64,000 bases of DNA from Ceratopteris richardii (GCA_020310875.1 CM035407.1:71530540-71594539); one strand, 5' to 3'; shown: positions 22,287 to 36,192, counted from the first letter of the stretch. Notes: a model not told the origin generated them from the letters alone. Program-made: numbers and translations.

Positions 22287-24115
22287 ATGAACCTTAGATC
22301 AGGGCGACATCTAGGGAGAGATAGACAAAGCCTTAGGTCTTCAAAGGCCAGTGTCAACCACACTGCTAGGTCTTGGGCCCAGCAGTTGAGCCACCACTCA
22401 TACTACCCTAGTTCTGAGACTAGTGAATTAGAGATGTCTCAAGGCATGGACAGACCTACGGGAAGTTCAGGAGTGCCATACTTGTACAGGGTAGAAGGCC
22501 CTTACAAAACGCAGTTGGAATACCTTAGGACCAACCGATTGGGTGCTAGCATCTATGAGGACGGCCTAGGAAGATCTGTGGTACAGATGAAGAATCCTGA
22601 CCAATCCATTGGACTAGAGCGCCCAGCTGTCAAGTTTGAAAACGGGGCGTACTTAGACAAGGAAGGGACAATATATGTAGTCACTAGTCATCCAGATAGG
22701 ACTGATGAATTTGGGAATGAGATCCCAGGAACGGACTTAGGTGACCTAGAGCAAGGAAGCATGGGTGAAGAACCAAGGACCCCCGAGGCAAATCTGTTCT
22801 CACTAGGATTATCACACCAGAGTGGATTCCCTAAGATAATAAGAGCATAGATCTGCTTCTGAACCGAGAAACTAACAAAGCCTTTTGGAGGTATAAATCT
22901 GATCGGCCAATTGATATAGGAACAATCATGATCTATGAGTTTAAAGATCCTGATAGCCCAGGCAGAGTGACCTACTTAGATCACGCTTCGGAGAGGATCT
23001 TTGTGGTGACAGAAAATGATAGGCATGCTTACACTTGGAAAGGTGAAATTATTTTCCCCCAACCAAGATCAAATGTGTCCTATGGTCACCCTGGAGCGGG
23101 AACATCCCAAGCTCATGGAACTCAAAGAGACAGAAGTAGAGATAGGCCAGAAGTAAGCTTTGCTAACCCAGGGGGCAGAGAAAGAACGAGGATGGAAACA
23201 AATAGAGTAGAGCCTGAGGTACATAGAGCCCCAAGAAATCAAAGGAATATGGAAGACTCCCCTCTACCATGACCTAGAGAACACACCAGGATTTTGAGAC
23301 CAACTCAGTTAGTCAAGTCCATGAAAAATTACTTCGATGGCACAGGAGACCCATACGATCATGTGGCTGAGTTCAGGCAAGTCTTGAGAGCTGAACAAGT
23401 CGAGGATCTATTCACGCAGTACAATGCCTTTGGTCTAACCCTTAGGAACACAGCCCTTACGTGGTTTCAACCATTGAATGAGAGACAAATCAAGAGTATA
23501 GACCAACTCCTAGAGGCTTTCATTATTGAATTCTCTAAGAGTGGCATACGACATAATACCTCCTCACTGATTCACAGCTTCAAGGAAACCCCTCAAGAAA
23601 CCGTGAGACTTGCAGGAAGAAGATTTAGGCAATACTTAGAAAGATGTCCTATTTCGGAGCTACCCACACCAGCTAAGCAAGTGGCTTTATTCTTGGATGG
23701 ATTGCTAAGTACCAAATTGAGATCTTATGTGTACTTGAAGGACCCTAGGACCATAGAAGAGTGTGTACGCATGTGCATTGACATCGAGGATGACCTAGGG
23801 GAGGAGTTAGAGCTTTCCAAGATATACAAAGATTCAGATAGTGCCTCTAGCCTCTCTTCCACGCAATCCACATCAATTGAGGAACTTGCAGAGAAAGTAG
23901 CTCAGAAACTAGGTGTCACCAGCAAACAGATCCCAAGGTATGCCCTTGTGAAAAGATGCTATACTTGTGGTGGAGACCACATGGCGAATGTATGTCCCAT
24001 TATGACTCAACCCCAAGTAAATCCTAGTAGCCAGTACTGCACCATAGAACGGAGGTACACCAATCACACCGCGCAAGATTGCCCCTACAATAAGCAAACC
24101 GTTAGGCAGACGTAC
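22287..24115 (+). pseudogene. Element B gag, front part
   Basis: Begins with MNLRSGRHLG at 22287, chosen by conservation with A, C and D. It contains the Ty3-type gag core (VKSMKNYFDGTGDPYDH near 23320) and the first zinc knuckle (CYTCGGDHMANVC near 23960). At 24115 the frame meets the 5' LTR of element C and resumes at 40911. It is a fossil. In the family Gag forms the particle core and binds genomic RNA through its knuckles. Confidence 0.83.
24111..24115. other. Target-site duplication of element C (left)
   Basis: CGTAC directly precedes the TG of the 5' LTR and is repeated at 40906-40910 after the 3' LTR. Confidence 0.92.
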
Positions 24116-24759
24116 TGTTAGCACTGGACAAGGGAGAGAAGGCACAAGCAGACAAGGGAGTCAACGAAGACCTGGCAAGTAGGCCAACAATTTTCTTCAG
24201 AAAGAAGCACTTATGAACATTCACGCAGATTTAGCACTAAGGCAACCTTAATTTTTCAAAACCTCTACACCAATTAAAAGTGATTCTCATCACTAAGCAC
24301 CATTGTAAATATCATTTCATCTTTTTGTAGCTCCATTTTGTGCAAGCCAAGGAGTCCTTGAGCTTGAGGAGCATTAGAAGTATCTACCTGCCAATTTTCG
24401 TAATTTTTGGATCTCGTTTGAGCCCCCAAATAAGCCTTGGAACCTAATTTTTAACTAGGCCGGACACTAGGTCTAAACAGGGCCAAAGCTAGTCAAAAAC
24501 TATAAAAGGAGCTAGAGAGCTCATTTTTGAGATTAGATTGTAATTGAAACAAACTTGTAAGAGCTTTTGAAAGTAATCTAAGAACTCCATTGATTCTCCC
24601 TCTTTGTCTTGTCGTGTGTGCGCGTGTGTGTGTATGTGTGTGCATGCTAGTGTGCTTCTCACTCACGCACTTGTGCCGCCACTTGTTTGAGGTCTTCATA
24701 CCATCCTCACGTCTTCCCGGATTGACATTAAAGGAGGTGCTACTCATCACTGAGCTACA
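24116..24759 (+). repeat. Element C 5' LTR
   Basis: 644 bp, TGTTAGCAC to GAGCTACA. Its ends are proven by the flanking duplication and by the second LTR. It carries a TATA box at 24501 and an alternating TG/CG tract at about 24614-24646. Confidence 0.95.
24501..24508 (+). promoter_or_regulatory. TATA box, element C 5' LTR
   Basis: TATAAAAG followed by GAGCTAGAGAGCTC. The identical block occurs in the 3' LTR at 40647. Confidence 0.72.
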
Positions 24760-24767
24760 CCAAATTT

Positions 24768-24789
24768 TGGCGCCGTTGCCGGGGATCGA
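24768..24789 (+). other. Primer-binding site, tRNA-Asp (C)
   Basis: A 22-nt match to the complement of the tRNA-Asp(GUC) 3' end, eight bases after the LTR. Confidence 0.87.
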
Positions 24790-25066
24790 GCTTTGAGGAC
24801 GAGCGTGTGATGGTAAGACGTAGAGTTGACGTGTTGGAGTTGTAGGTATTTTCTTCACTCTCATCGATTTTCTTTTACATTCTTCTCCATCTTCATTTCC
24901 ATCATCACCATCACCATCTCCCACCTCCATCTCCATCATCGCGAAAATTTTTGTTTTTTGATCATATCACCTTCCCCACCTCATTTCCCTCATTTCACTT
25001 GTGAGAGAGAGCGAGAGAGCGATATTGTGTGTGCGGATTCTGCATGTTTCTTGAGTTTCATTGCAG

Positions 25067-25103
25067 GTTCTTGCTGTATCATCATCCCCAGCTTCCTGCG
25101 CAG
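25067..25103 (+). other. Predicted 37-nt leader microexon (C)
   Basis: The acceptor ATTGCAG ends at 25066 and the donor CAG|GTAC begins at 25104. The upstream donor is ATG|GTAAGACG with GT at 24813. The downstream acceptor TCTTACAG ends at 26138. Confidence 0.55.
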
Positions 25104-25142
25104 GTACGAAACTCGACGCAACTGTCTCGCGGTCGCAGGCTT

Positions 25143-25693
25143 CTGTCGATCGCGACTGACAGAAATTTTTGGCTTTTCACAAAAGTGAGTGCACCACTAG
25201 AACAAGCACAAGGAGCACACCCTAAAACACTAAAAACAGTAGAAAAATTCCGAGGTTTTCTGTCAATCGCGATCGACAGCCTCTGTCAATCGCGACCGAC
25301 AGACCCTGTCAATCGCGACCGACAGACCTCGACGATCGACTGACTGCCACGTAGGACCTGTCAATCGCGATTGATACCATCGATCGCGATCGACAGCCAC
25401 GACCGACACTTCTGTCAATCGCGATTGACACCGTCGATCGCGATCGACTGAAATTCCACGATTGATTGACTTTTGCGCGTAGCCACGTGTCCATCGCGAC
25501 TGATAGGCCCCCGATTGACTGAAATCTCGGCGAAAAATCTGGAAAACGTGTCGATCGCGATTGATACCGTCGATCGCGATTGACAGCCACGATCGACTCT
25601 GTCGATCGCGATTGACACCGTCGATCGCGATTGACAGCCCCGACGGACACCTCTGTCAATCGCGATTGACAGACCTGTCGATCACGATTGACA
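25143..25693. repeat. Palindromic TCGCGA leader array (C)
   Basis: Units include perfect palindromes such as TGTCAATCGCGATTGACA (18 bp, 25418-25435) and GTCGATCGCGATCGAC. Here many units carry GTCGATCGCGA rather than GTCAATCGCGA, so the array has homogenised differently from A and B. Confidence 0.87.
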
Positions 25694-26582
25694 GGCTTTT
25701 CGGCCAAAAATTAGGGTTTGATTTTTGGAATAATTTTGGGGCAAAATAGTCAATCAATTAGCATTTTTGTGAGGTTCCTACACTTGTGATTTGGAGAAAA
25801 TCATAGGATCTGTCGGCCAGATTGGATCTTGTTTTAACCCCCTAAACCCTGAACAGTCATAACTTCTTCATACGAAGTCAATTTTTTGTGTTCTAGGGCT
25901 TGTTGGAAAGCTCGTGGCATAAACTACAAGCCCTCAACTGTTTTTTATAAAGATAATACGTTGATTTTCAGATAGAGTATTTTGAAGTTGACCATATCCA
26001 GGGGGATCAAAGTCAGGGGTCCTTAGGATTGTTTTCTTGAAAATCACTATGCAAGTTTGTGTTTGTGCTACAGGAATGAAAATCAGTGGTTCTGTCTTTA
26101 GAATTTAAATCTTCAAGCTAACTTTGGAACTCTTACAGATCTATTGAGGGCATCGAAAGGCGTTCTACGCAAGTGTAAGTGCAAGCTTGGGAACACACCT
26201 CCTGAGCACTCAAGGGCAACCAAGCAGGAAACAAAAGGTTGGAAACTTTTAAACCCCTCTGTCTATTCATAGCTTAGGCGAAGAACGATTAGAGGTAGGA
26301 GTAAGTCAGGGTGACGATAGGCAGGTATCAAGTTGAAGACTACCTAAAAACTCAAGTTCAAGCTAAAAACCTAATCTCTGTATTGTCGGTAACATAAAGG
26401 GAAAGAACCTAACGTGGAACGATCAACCTGAAAGTAAGAAGAACATTCAAATATTCCTGACGACGAAATATCAGACAAGACCTTAAACACGAGAAATAAC
26501 TAAAAAGAATCAAGTGACTGATACCAATTGATCGGCAACGAGGTTGTACTCTGGGCAAAAATTGGGCTAATCAGTTAGGCAT

Positions 26583-29500
26583 ATGAACCTTAGATCAGGA
26601 CGACACCTAGTAAGAGAGAGACAAAGCCTTAGATCTTCAGAGGCTAGTGTTAACCACACTGCTAGGTCCTGGGCCCAGCAGTTGAGCCACCACTCGTACT
26701 ACCCTAGCTCTGAGACCAGTGAGTCAGAGATGTCTCAAGGCATGGACAGACCTACGGGAAGTTCAGGTGTGCCTTACTTGTACAGGGTAGAAGGCCCTTA
26801 CAAAACACAGTTGGAATACCTTAGGACCAACCGATTAGGTGCTAGCATCTATGAGGACGGCCTAGGAAGATCCGTGGTCCAGATTAAAAATCCTGATCAA
26901 TCCATAGGACTAGAGCACCCAGCTGTCAAGTTTGAAAACGGTGCATACCTGGACAAAGAAGGAACCATATACTTAGTCACCAGTCACCCAGATAGGACAG
27001 ATGAATTTGGAAATGTAATCTCAGAGGCGGACTTAGGGGACTTAGAACAAGGAAATATGGGCGTAGAACCTAGAACCCCCCGTGGCAAATCTGTTCTCAC
27101 TAGGATTATCACACCTGAGTGGGTACCCCAAGACAACAAGAGCATAGAGTTGCTCCTCAATCAAGAAACCGACGAAGCCTTCTGGAGGTATAAATCTAAT
27201 CAGCCAACTGATATAGGAAATATCATGATCTATGAGTTTAAGGATCCGGATAGCCCAGGTAGAGTGACCTACTTAGATCACACTTCAGAACGGATCTTTG
27301 CGGTTACGGAAAATGATAGACATGCTTACACTTGGAAGGGTGAATTTATTTTCCCCCAACCAAGATCAAACGTATCCTATGGTCACCCTGGGGCTGGAAC
27401 ATCCCAAGCTCATGGAATGCAAAGAGACAGAAGTAGAGACAGACCAGAAGTAAGTTTTGCCAACCCAGGGGGCAGAGAAAGAACGAGGACAGAGACGAAT
27501 AGGGTAGAACCTGAGATGCTTAGAGCTCACAGGAATCAAAGAAATGTGGATGGATTCCCGCTGCCGAGGCCTAGAGAGCACACAAGAACTTTGAGACCTA
27601 CCCAGCTAGTTAAGTCCATGAAGAATTACTTTGATGGCACAAGAGATCCCTATGATCATGTGGCTGAATTCAAGCAAGTCTTGAGAGCTGAACAAGTGGA
27701 GGATTTATTCACACAGTACAATGCCTTCGGTCTAACCCTTAGGAACACAGCACTTACATGGTTTCAGCCATTGGATGAGCGCCAGTTCAGGAGCATAGAC
27801 CAACTCCTAGAGGCTTTCATTGTAGAGTTCTCTAAGAGCGGCATAAGACACAATACCTCCTCATTGATTCACAGCTTCAAACAGACCCCCCAAGAGACTG
27901 TCAGATTGGCCGGAAGAAGATTTAGACAATATCTTGAAAGGTGCCCTGTTTCGGAGCTACCCACACCTGCCAAACAAGTGGCCTTATTCCTTGATGGATT
28001 GCTGAGTACGAAATTGAGATCCTATGTGTATCTGAAGGACCCTAGGACTATAGAAGAATGTGTACGCATGTGCATTGACATCGAAGATAACCTAGGGGAA
28101 GAACTAGAGCTTTCCAAAATCTACAAAGATTCAGATAGTGCATCTAGTCACTCTTCCACGCAATCCACATCAATTGAGGAACTCGCAGAGAAAGTGGCCC
28201 AGAAATTAGGTGTAACGAGCAAACAAATCCCAAGGTTTGCTCCTGTGAAAAGGTGCTATACATGCGGTGGCGACCATATGGCGAATGTCTTCCCTATTAT
28301 GGCTCAGCCCCAAGTAAATCCCAGTAGCCAGTACTGCACCATAGAACGGCGATACACCAATCACACCGCACAAGATTGCCCATACAACAAGCAGGCAGTT
28401 AGGCAACCCTACCCTCAGCCCTACCAACAAGGCAGATTCCAGAACCAGTACCCTCCACAGCCATATGGCAGGCCACAGCAACCCTATCAGCCACCATATC
28501 AGGCCCAACAGAGACCCCAACCGGTGCTAGCTCAACAGCCTCCAAACCCCGCTAACGTGATCCCGGTAAAGTATACTGCCGCAGAAGAGAACATGAATAG
28601 AGCCGTAGTCCCGGTAACATCCTTGCTTTCTGAAAATGACCTCAGTGACCATAGCTTTGATTCTACACATGTTGATAGTCCCCAGGCGTACTACATGCAG
28701 TCTCCAGAACATGGTGAGTCCTATTACAGCGAAGAGCCAAATGAACCTAGTTGGGAGTCAGATTATACAAACGTCATGTATGCAAACCCCAACCCTAGGC
28801 CTCAACCTAGGCAAGTAAGACCTCCATTTCCAAGAGGACCATGCTACAGATGCCAAGGAGATCACTTCATTCTTGATTGTCCCTTACCTCCACCTACACA
28901 AACTCAGTCTGTGACGATCCAAGGCTTTTGCCAAGATTGTGGAAAAGAGCATCTTTTACGAGATTGCCCAAAGAACCCCAATAATATGCCAAAAATCACT
29001 CCTATCAATGTGATTGGATTGGTTGTAGATTCCTCAGGAAGCGTCACTTCCACTGCACCAGTACAGGTAGTCACTAGAGCTCAGGCATTGCGGCAAAACC
29101 AAGAGGCAAGCCAGGAAAAGGGCCCAGAGGCTAGTGAAACCGAGAGTGTGACAAGGAAAAGGACTAGAGCTTGGAAAGATAGTCGGGAGAGAATGAAAAG
29201 GCAATGGGCAAAAAAGATGAGTGAACTCGAGGAAAGTGTAAGAGAAACAAGAGCTAGAATAACCGAACTCACAACTCAAACTTCCTCTCACACTACTCCA
29301 CCACCACCACTCCCATCTCTATCCGACCCACCACCTTCCCCACCGCCTCATCAAATCACACCACCCCCTAGAGTAGGATCAGTCCTAGCTGATCCCACTC
29401 CCGAAGACCTAAACATGATGCTTAAAGCATATCAGGCCAGAATCCAAGAAGGGCCAACCATAACTGATCATGAAAAGTGCTACCCTAGAGCCGAGCTAGA

Positions 29501-32500
29501 GCTTGAACGAACCAAAATTTGTGCTAAGATGGTGGAATTGGCTCAAGCCATGTTCGAAGCTAGCCGCCTCTTTAACATCTCTAGCTCCGCTAAGACGCAG
29601 TTACATTTTGATGGACTGCTAGAAAGAATAGAGAGGCTAATTGCACAATCAGAAAAGGAACCTACCCCTCAAAGAAAGGAAAGGGGAAGAGAACGGATAA
29701 GCCAGCCTCTTCAGGAAGCCCATGTGCCTCCTCAAGAAGCTTATCTTCCCCCCCAAAAGGCAGATGAGCCTCCCTTGAACGCTTACGTACCTCCTCAGGT
29801 TGCCTACATTCCTTCTCAGGGAGCGTATGAGCCTGATCGGAAGAGTAATAGAATAAGTAATCCTCCCCAGGAAGCTTGTGCTCCAGCCATCTATGAGAAC
29901 AAGGAGAGAGCCAACGATAGAATAAGCCCTCCTTCCCAGGTTGCGTATGTGCCTAATTCTACGGAGCCAGACACTTCTTCTTCTATGAATCGGTTTGCAC
30001 CAGACTTCCTATGAGAGATTCAAGAAGACAAATGGGATAACGAAAGTGAAGTCACCCCTCCCTTTGAACTAGTGGATGATGCACACGACCAATTCCCACA
30101 AGACATCCCATCTATTTACGGGGAACATGAGAGTACCCAATCTCACGAGAGATTGGACTTTGAATCTAATTCCATACAAGAGTTACCCCACTTCACAGGC
30201 CCATGGGAAGCAAAGTCCACGTGTATGAGAGCACCCACAGTCATGGTGAGGAACGACGACTCAGTCATACCAAGGAACACAGAGGTAGTAAAGAACACTA
30301 ATGTGCAGTGTAATCTCAAGTTAGAAGAGCTACTCAAGGTTAGACCTGAATTATGGAAACATGTAGCCAAACAAGTACCAGAGATAGCAAAACCTCGTTC
30401 CCAGGTAGGATCCCATAGGACAGTGCCAGAAATTCCCTTGGATAAGATAGGAGATATGTGTGAAGGTGAAGAAGGGAACACCTATCTTCCCATCACCTAC
30501 TAGGAGTACACCACCAAGGCAATTTTGGACTCAGGTGCAGGAGTTGCAATTGCCACTACTTCCCTATGGAAGCGTTGGGGCAAGCCGGCACTCAGGCCAA
30601 CGAGAATGAAATTGCAGATGGCCGATGGTCACATAGAGAGACCCCTAGGATTACTAGAAGGAATAACTCTCACCACTTGTGGTGTCGAGTTTGAGCATAG
30701 CTTTGCTATATGTGACTTCAGCAAAAATCATGCCTATGAGATGATTTTGGGAAGACCATTTATGCGACAGTTGCAAGTGGTACAGGATTGGGGAACCAAC
30801 TCCTTGTATTTGCAACACTTGGGTGTTACAACCAAAGTCAATCTCAAGGATTATTCTCATAGAGATGTCCCTCCTATCCAATGGAATCCCATCCATAGAG
30901 CCAAAGATGATACAGAATTGGTGCATTCTATAGGGTCTGGATCCTCATGGATGCATGAAGATACTCACTTATGGATGTGCAAGGTAGCACTAGAAGAAGA
31001 GAAGAGAGAGAAAGCCAGAGAGGTAGGTGCGAAAGAAACCCATAGATCAATCCAAGACCCAGCCTATGCACCTGTAGTTTTTCCAGACGAAGAATTTGAG
31101 CCTCATGGTTGGGCAGAAATTTTAGCAACAATGGACGTAGCCATCAATGAAGAACAATGGACACCTCACTGTGATGAGGATGGCTATGACATTTCAGTTT
31201 TCTCCATAGAGCCAATCTTGGGAGAGGCAGTTCTTGAAGAGTGCGAACCTAGTCCTGATGCATTTGAGGATGCAAGTGACTCCGATCTCGAATCAATCAT
31301 TATGGACCCACCATTTGCATCAGATGAGGAATACTTCCATGGAGTAAAATTTCAACCCCAGAGGCATGGAGAGCTTACAAATGATGTAAGATTAGCAACA
31401 CATGTGACCCCGAAGGAAGAAGGAAAGAAACGAAAGAAGAGAGAAGCCTCACCAAAAGAGGAAGAATCTTTGTTTGAGGTCCCAGAAAATTTTAAGAAGT
31501 ATGAGATAGATGACAGGAGAGTCATGATAAGAATGCCTAAACGAGAGGCACAATCAGGAGAGGCCTATGATAACAAAGAAACTACCAAGAAAATCGTAGT
31601 GGCCCTAGAAGAAGGAGAGGAGAGATGCACGTATATAGGCCATGACCTGACAGAAGAAGAAGAGCACGAATTGATTGCCTTGCTAAGAGAATACAGAGAT
31701 GTATTCGCTTGGAGTTACAAGGATTTGAAAGGTGTTGACCCGGACATATGCTCACACACCATTCCCATGACTTCAGATGCTAAACCCTCTAAGCAAAAGC
31801 CCTATACATATAACGATAATTACGCTGCTAAGATCAAAGAAGAGATAGATAGACTGGTTGAAGCTGGATTTATCTATGAAATTGAGCACACTGAATGGGT
31901 ATCCCCCATCGTAGTGGTGCCCAAGAAGAATGGCAAGCTGCGTGTGTGCATTAACTTGAAAAAGGTTAATGCCGCCACGATTCGAGATAACTATCCGCTT
32001 CCCATCACAGAACATCTCTTGGAAAGAGTGGCAGGCAAGGAAGTGTACAGCTTCCTTGATGGATTTTCGGGCTACAATCAAGTAGCCATAGCCCCAGAGG
32101 ATCAGCATAAGACAGCCTTTGCCACAGAATGGGGCATCTTTGCTTTTAGAGTGATGCCATTTGGGCTTACCAATCCACCAGCTACCTTCCAGAGGCTGAT
32201 GTGCCATGTGTTTAAGGAGTTCCTGAGGAAGAGTTTAGAAGTCTACGTTGATGATCTTTGTGCTCATTCCAACATTAGACAGACCCATATTCCTGAACTC
32301 AGACAAATCTTTGACAAATGTAGAGAATATCAAGTCTGCCTGAACCCAGAAAAGTGCGTTTTTATGGTCAGGCAAGGCAAGATTCTAGGACACATAGTGT
32401 CAAAGAATGGCATATCTACCGACGAAGAAAAAGTGAGAGCCATAGCAGAGCTACCTAGGCCAAAGAATGTCAAGGAAGTACAAGCTTTCATGGGGCACTG

Positions 32501-35500
32501 TGGTTATTACCGACGATTTATACACATGTATGCTGTCATTGCAAAGCCCATGTACGGACTTCTGACAAACTTTGAGTGGACGGATGAATGTGAGAATTCC
32601 TTCCAAGAGCTTAAACGAAGATTATGTTCAGCACCAATCTTGACCACACCAGATTGGAATAAGCCATTCCATGTTCACGTGGATGCATCCAATTATGCCA
32701 TTGGATGTGTACTCGCACAACCTACTGGTGAAGGTAATATGGATCTTCCAATTGCCTATGCCAGTAGACAGTTGAATGCAGCTGAACGGAATTACACCAC
32801 TACAGAGCGAGAAGGATTAGGCATGGTATATGCAGTTAAGAAATTTAGACACTATTTGCTGGCAAATAAGTTTAAATTTTTTACGGATCATCAAGCATTG
32901 CTATACCTCGTAAACAAGCCTTGCAATACAGGAAGATTAGTGAGATGGTTTCTCTTGCTAATGGAATATGATTTTGAGGTTGTGGTAAGGAAAGGGAGGA
33001 CTCACTTGAGAGCAGATCACCTCTCTAGGCTCACATCAGGAGAAGCCCCACAAGGAGTGTCAGATGACCTTCCTGATGCTTACTTGTTTAATTTGGAAGT
33101 TGTACCGCAGTGGGCTAAGCCATTGGTGCCAGTATTGACGTACGGGCCCAACCATCCAGTGGTAAACACATGAAATAGAGAGGTTGTAAAAACCCAAAAG
33201 TACCACATCATGGCCGGAAGTATGTACAAGCACACAGATCAAGGGATCTTGGCTTGCTGCGTAGAAGAGGATGAGTACGCTAAGTGGTTGCAACTAGCAC
33301 ATGTAGGTGCACTAGAGCAACACCATTCAAAGCAACGAACTTTACAGACTCTAAAGAGATTCGGAGTGCATTGGCCAACAATGGAAGCTGATGTCCAAAA
33401 GTTGTGCAAGGAGTGCCCAATCTGTTGCACTAAGCCACCTGTGGAACACGCCACTCTTTATCAAGTTTCCATTGTGCCAGATTGGAGTGAACCACTAGTA
33501 TCCTTCGTGAGGATGAAAGCATTCCCTCTAGACATGACTCTGGCTAGGAAAAGGAGTTTAGAACAAGAAGCCCTAGATTACTCACTGATTGGTAATAATC
33601 TATACAAACGTGGTAAAGATGGTTACCTGAGACTATGTGTCCACGAAAGTGAATATCTGAAGATCTTAGAAACCGCTCACCAAGGCGTAGCAGGAGGACA
33701 CTTTGGACCGGATCGGGTGATCAAGGCAATACTATTTGCGGGTTTCTGGTGGCCTACCCTTCACATGGATGCACATACCTATGTGAAACGGTGTGATGTC
33801 TGCCAGAGGACTCAGTATCCTATACGCAAAGATGAGATGCCACTGAAACCTATGATGGGTGGACGTGCATTCTCTAAGTGGGGAATAGACTTCGTAGGTC
33901 CTATTAATCCCCCAGCTAAAGGTTCGCATGCGGAATACATCATTGTTGCAACAGATTATCTCACCAAGTGGGTAGAGGTAAAGGCTACGACAAAGAACGA
34001 TGCTCAAACAACGGCCAAATTCTTGTTTGAGAATGTATTCACAAGATACGGGCTACCTATAGAGCTTGTAAGTGATAGAGGCACTCATTTCTTAAATGAA
34101 GTGATTGAAAATCTACTCCAAGAATTCTTGGTAATACACAAGAAGTCTGCCCCCTATCACCCTCAAGCTAATGGACAAGCTAAGAGCACTAATAAGATCT
34201 TATGTAATGTACTGACGAAATTAGTGAACACTAAACGCTCTGATTGGGACAAACAGCTACACCATGCTGTTTGGGCATACCGAGTTGCCTACAAGACGGT
34301 ACTCCAAGCCACCCCCTTTCAGATGGTATTCGGCCAAAACGCTGTGCTACCCTTGGACTTCCTGATCCCTACATTGAGAGTAGCACAAGAGCACGAATGG
34401 ACAGGTCATGAGCTCTCCTCTAGGATCTTTGACCTTGAACGATTAGGAGAAACAAGACTGAGAGCAGCTGTAGGAATATATGCAGCCAAGAAGAGACAGA
34501 AGGCATATTTCGATGCCCATGTGAAGGATAAAGGCTTGAAAGCAGGAGATCTAGTCTTAGTCTATACACTGAAACAACACGCAAGGAAGCTAGAAAAGAG
34601 AGGCTACAGACCTATGATCATCAATAGGATCTCCACGAGTGGAGCAGTACAATTAGCCACATTAGAGGGTGATGTTCTCCCAAACTATATTAGCGGTTGC
34701 AGAGTCAAGTTGTATCAGGAACCCCTCACGGAGGAAATGCTCAGCCGACTCAACACTGCTAAGAAACGCAAGGAGGAAGAAAAGCGAGTTCGAGAAGAAG
34801 CTCAAGCAGAAGCTTTAGAACGCATCAGAAGGATGAAGTTACGAAGGCAAGGTAGAGATCAGCCTAGAGCGAAAGACTATGCAGATCACGGATATCCTAT
34901 GGCCATGTGTGAAGCTGCAGGAACAAGTTCGCATAGGATAATTGATAGACGTCCTTTCATAACCCTAGACATAGGACAAGGAAAGAGTGCAAGGAACGTA
35001 AGAGCCTTGATTGACTCAGGCGCAGCCACTAGTGCTGTTAGAATGTCTTACTGTCAAGAGTTACAGTTAACTGTCAATCCTGTGGAAGCATATCTCATAG
35101 GATTGGGAGGCGTGGAAACCCCTTGCATGGGCGAGGTGGAACTTCCCCTCTACATTCAGGATGAGGAAATGACTGTTAAAGTACTGGTGTGTCAGGATGA
35201 GGATCTCACTGAACCTCTTGTCTTGGGTCAAGATTGGATCTATGACCAGGCAGTCAATCTAAACCTAAGAGGTGGACTTCTCCAGGTTTGGAGCACTCAA
35301 GGAACTAGGAAAGGCACAGACTCCTGGTCCTTCCAGGGGTACACATGAAGATGACCATGTTGTTCTTGTCCAAAACTATGTGTTGCAGAGGAATGATATT
35401 CGCAAAAAAGGAGTCAGGAATGCAACGGAACTCCCTTCTTTTCCAAAGGCCAGAAGGAGGCAGCAACCCAAGGTGGATCAAAGGCAGAAGAAGCAGAGTA

Positions 35501-36048
35501 CTACCTATAGCTGGGATCAAAAGTACATGTGCAGCAGAATGTCCCAGAAAATAAACCATGTGTGGGTGCGGAAAGGCGAACAACCGATTGCACCACCGTC
35601 AACTACACGGGCGAAGTTTCTTATTAATAACCAACAACACGACATTAATAAGAAGTCTTGCAGAAATTCTCCTGCTAACGTGAAATCTATTTGGGTGCCC
35701 AAGAAGTCGATGAAGGCTAGCCCACAATCAAGACAAATTTGGGTGCCTAAGGCTTGCTTGAGGGCACAAGTAGCTAGGCCGAGGCCACAACCTAAACAGT
35801 ATAACCCAGTTACGCATACTGCCAGTATTCACTCGTTCTCATCACGCAGGAACACACCAAGGCCCATGAGCATGCATGTAATCAATTGTAAATGGGTCCC
35901 TAAAAGGCCTCATTTTCAAACCGCGACACCTAGAAAGCTCTCTAGTGTCTCTACGAAACCGAAAGCAAAGCCCATCCACTGCATTTGGCAGCCTAAGACC
36001 TGTAATAAACCCCCGACCCCAAGTTGTAAATTCATCCCCCCTTACTAA
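26583..36048 (+). pseudogene. Element C gag-pol region
   Basis: Starts at MNLRSGRHL (26583). Domains in order: gag core near 27600-27960; compact zinc knuckles near 28250, 28845 and 28930; a proline-rich stretch with P-P-Q-x-A-Y repeats (29700-29960); retropepsin 1 (ILDSGAG, Asp codon at 30528); RT with VSPIVVVPKKNGKLRVCINL near 31900 and YVDD near 32245; RNase H near 32660-33010; duplicated integrase zinc-binding modules near 33290-33420 and 33670-33800; integrase core near 33880-34200 (WGIDFVGPI, LVSDRG); a GPY-like C-terminus; retropepsin-like domain 2 (LIDSGAA, Asp codon at 35013); and a tail with five W-V-P-K-like repeats (35560-35997). About four breaks; otherwise colinear with the uninterrupted copy in D. 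Confidence 0.9.
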
Positions 36049-36137
36049 CTTCATTAGTCGCCTAGGACTACCCAAGCATTAACTACACACACGTGCACCG
36101 AACACTTACTAACCCATTATTCGCTCCCGACCCTCAT

Positions 36138-36192
36138 GTTAATATTGTGATGGGAACAACAACGGTCCTCCCTGGTCCTGTACAATATTAAC
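36138..36192 (+). promoter_or_regulatory. Stem-loop before the downstream ORF (C)
   Basis: GTTAATATTGT at 36138-36148 and ACAATATTAAC at 36182-36192 are perfect inverted repeats with a 33-nt loop. A candidate splice acceptor (TTCTCACAG) ends at 36214, 21 nt before the ORF ATG. Confidence 0.6.

Noticed and set aside
24768-24789. Possible tRNA-Asp gene fragment
   Set aside because: Only the complement of the tRNA 3' end is present, directly after an LTR; this is a primer-binding site, not a gene.
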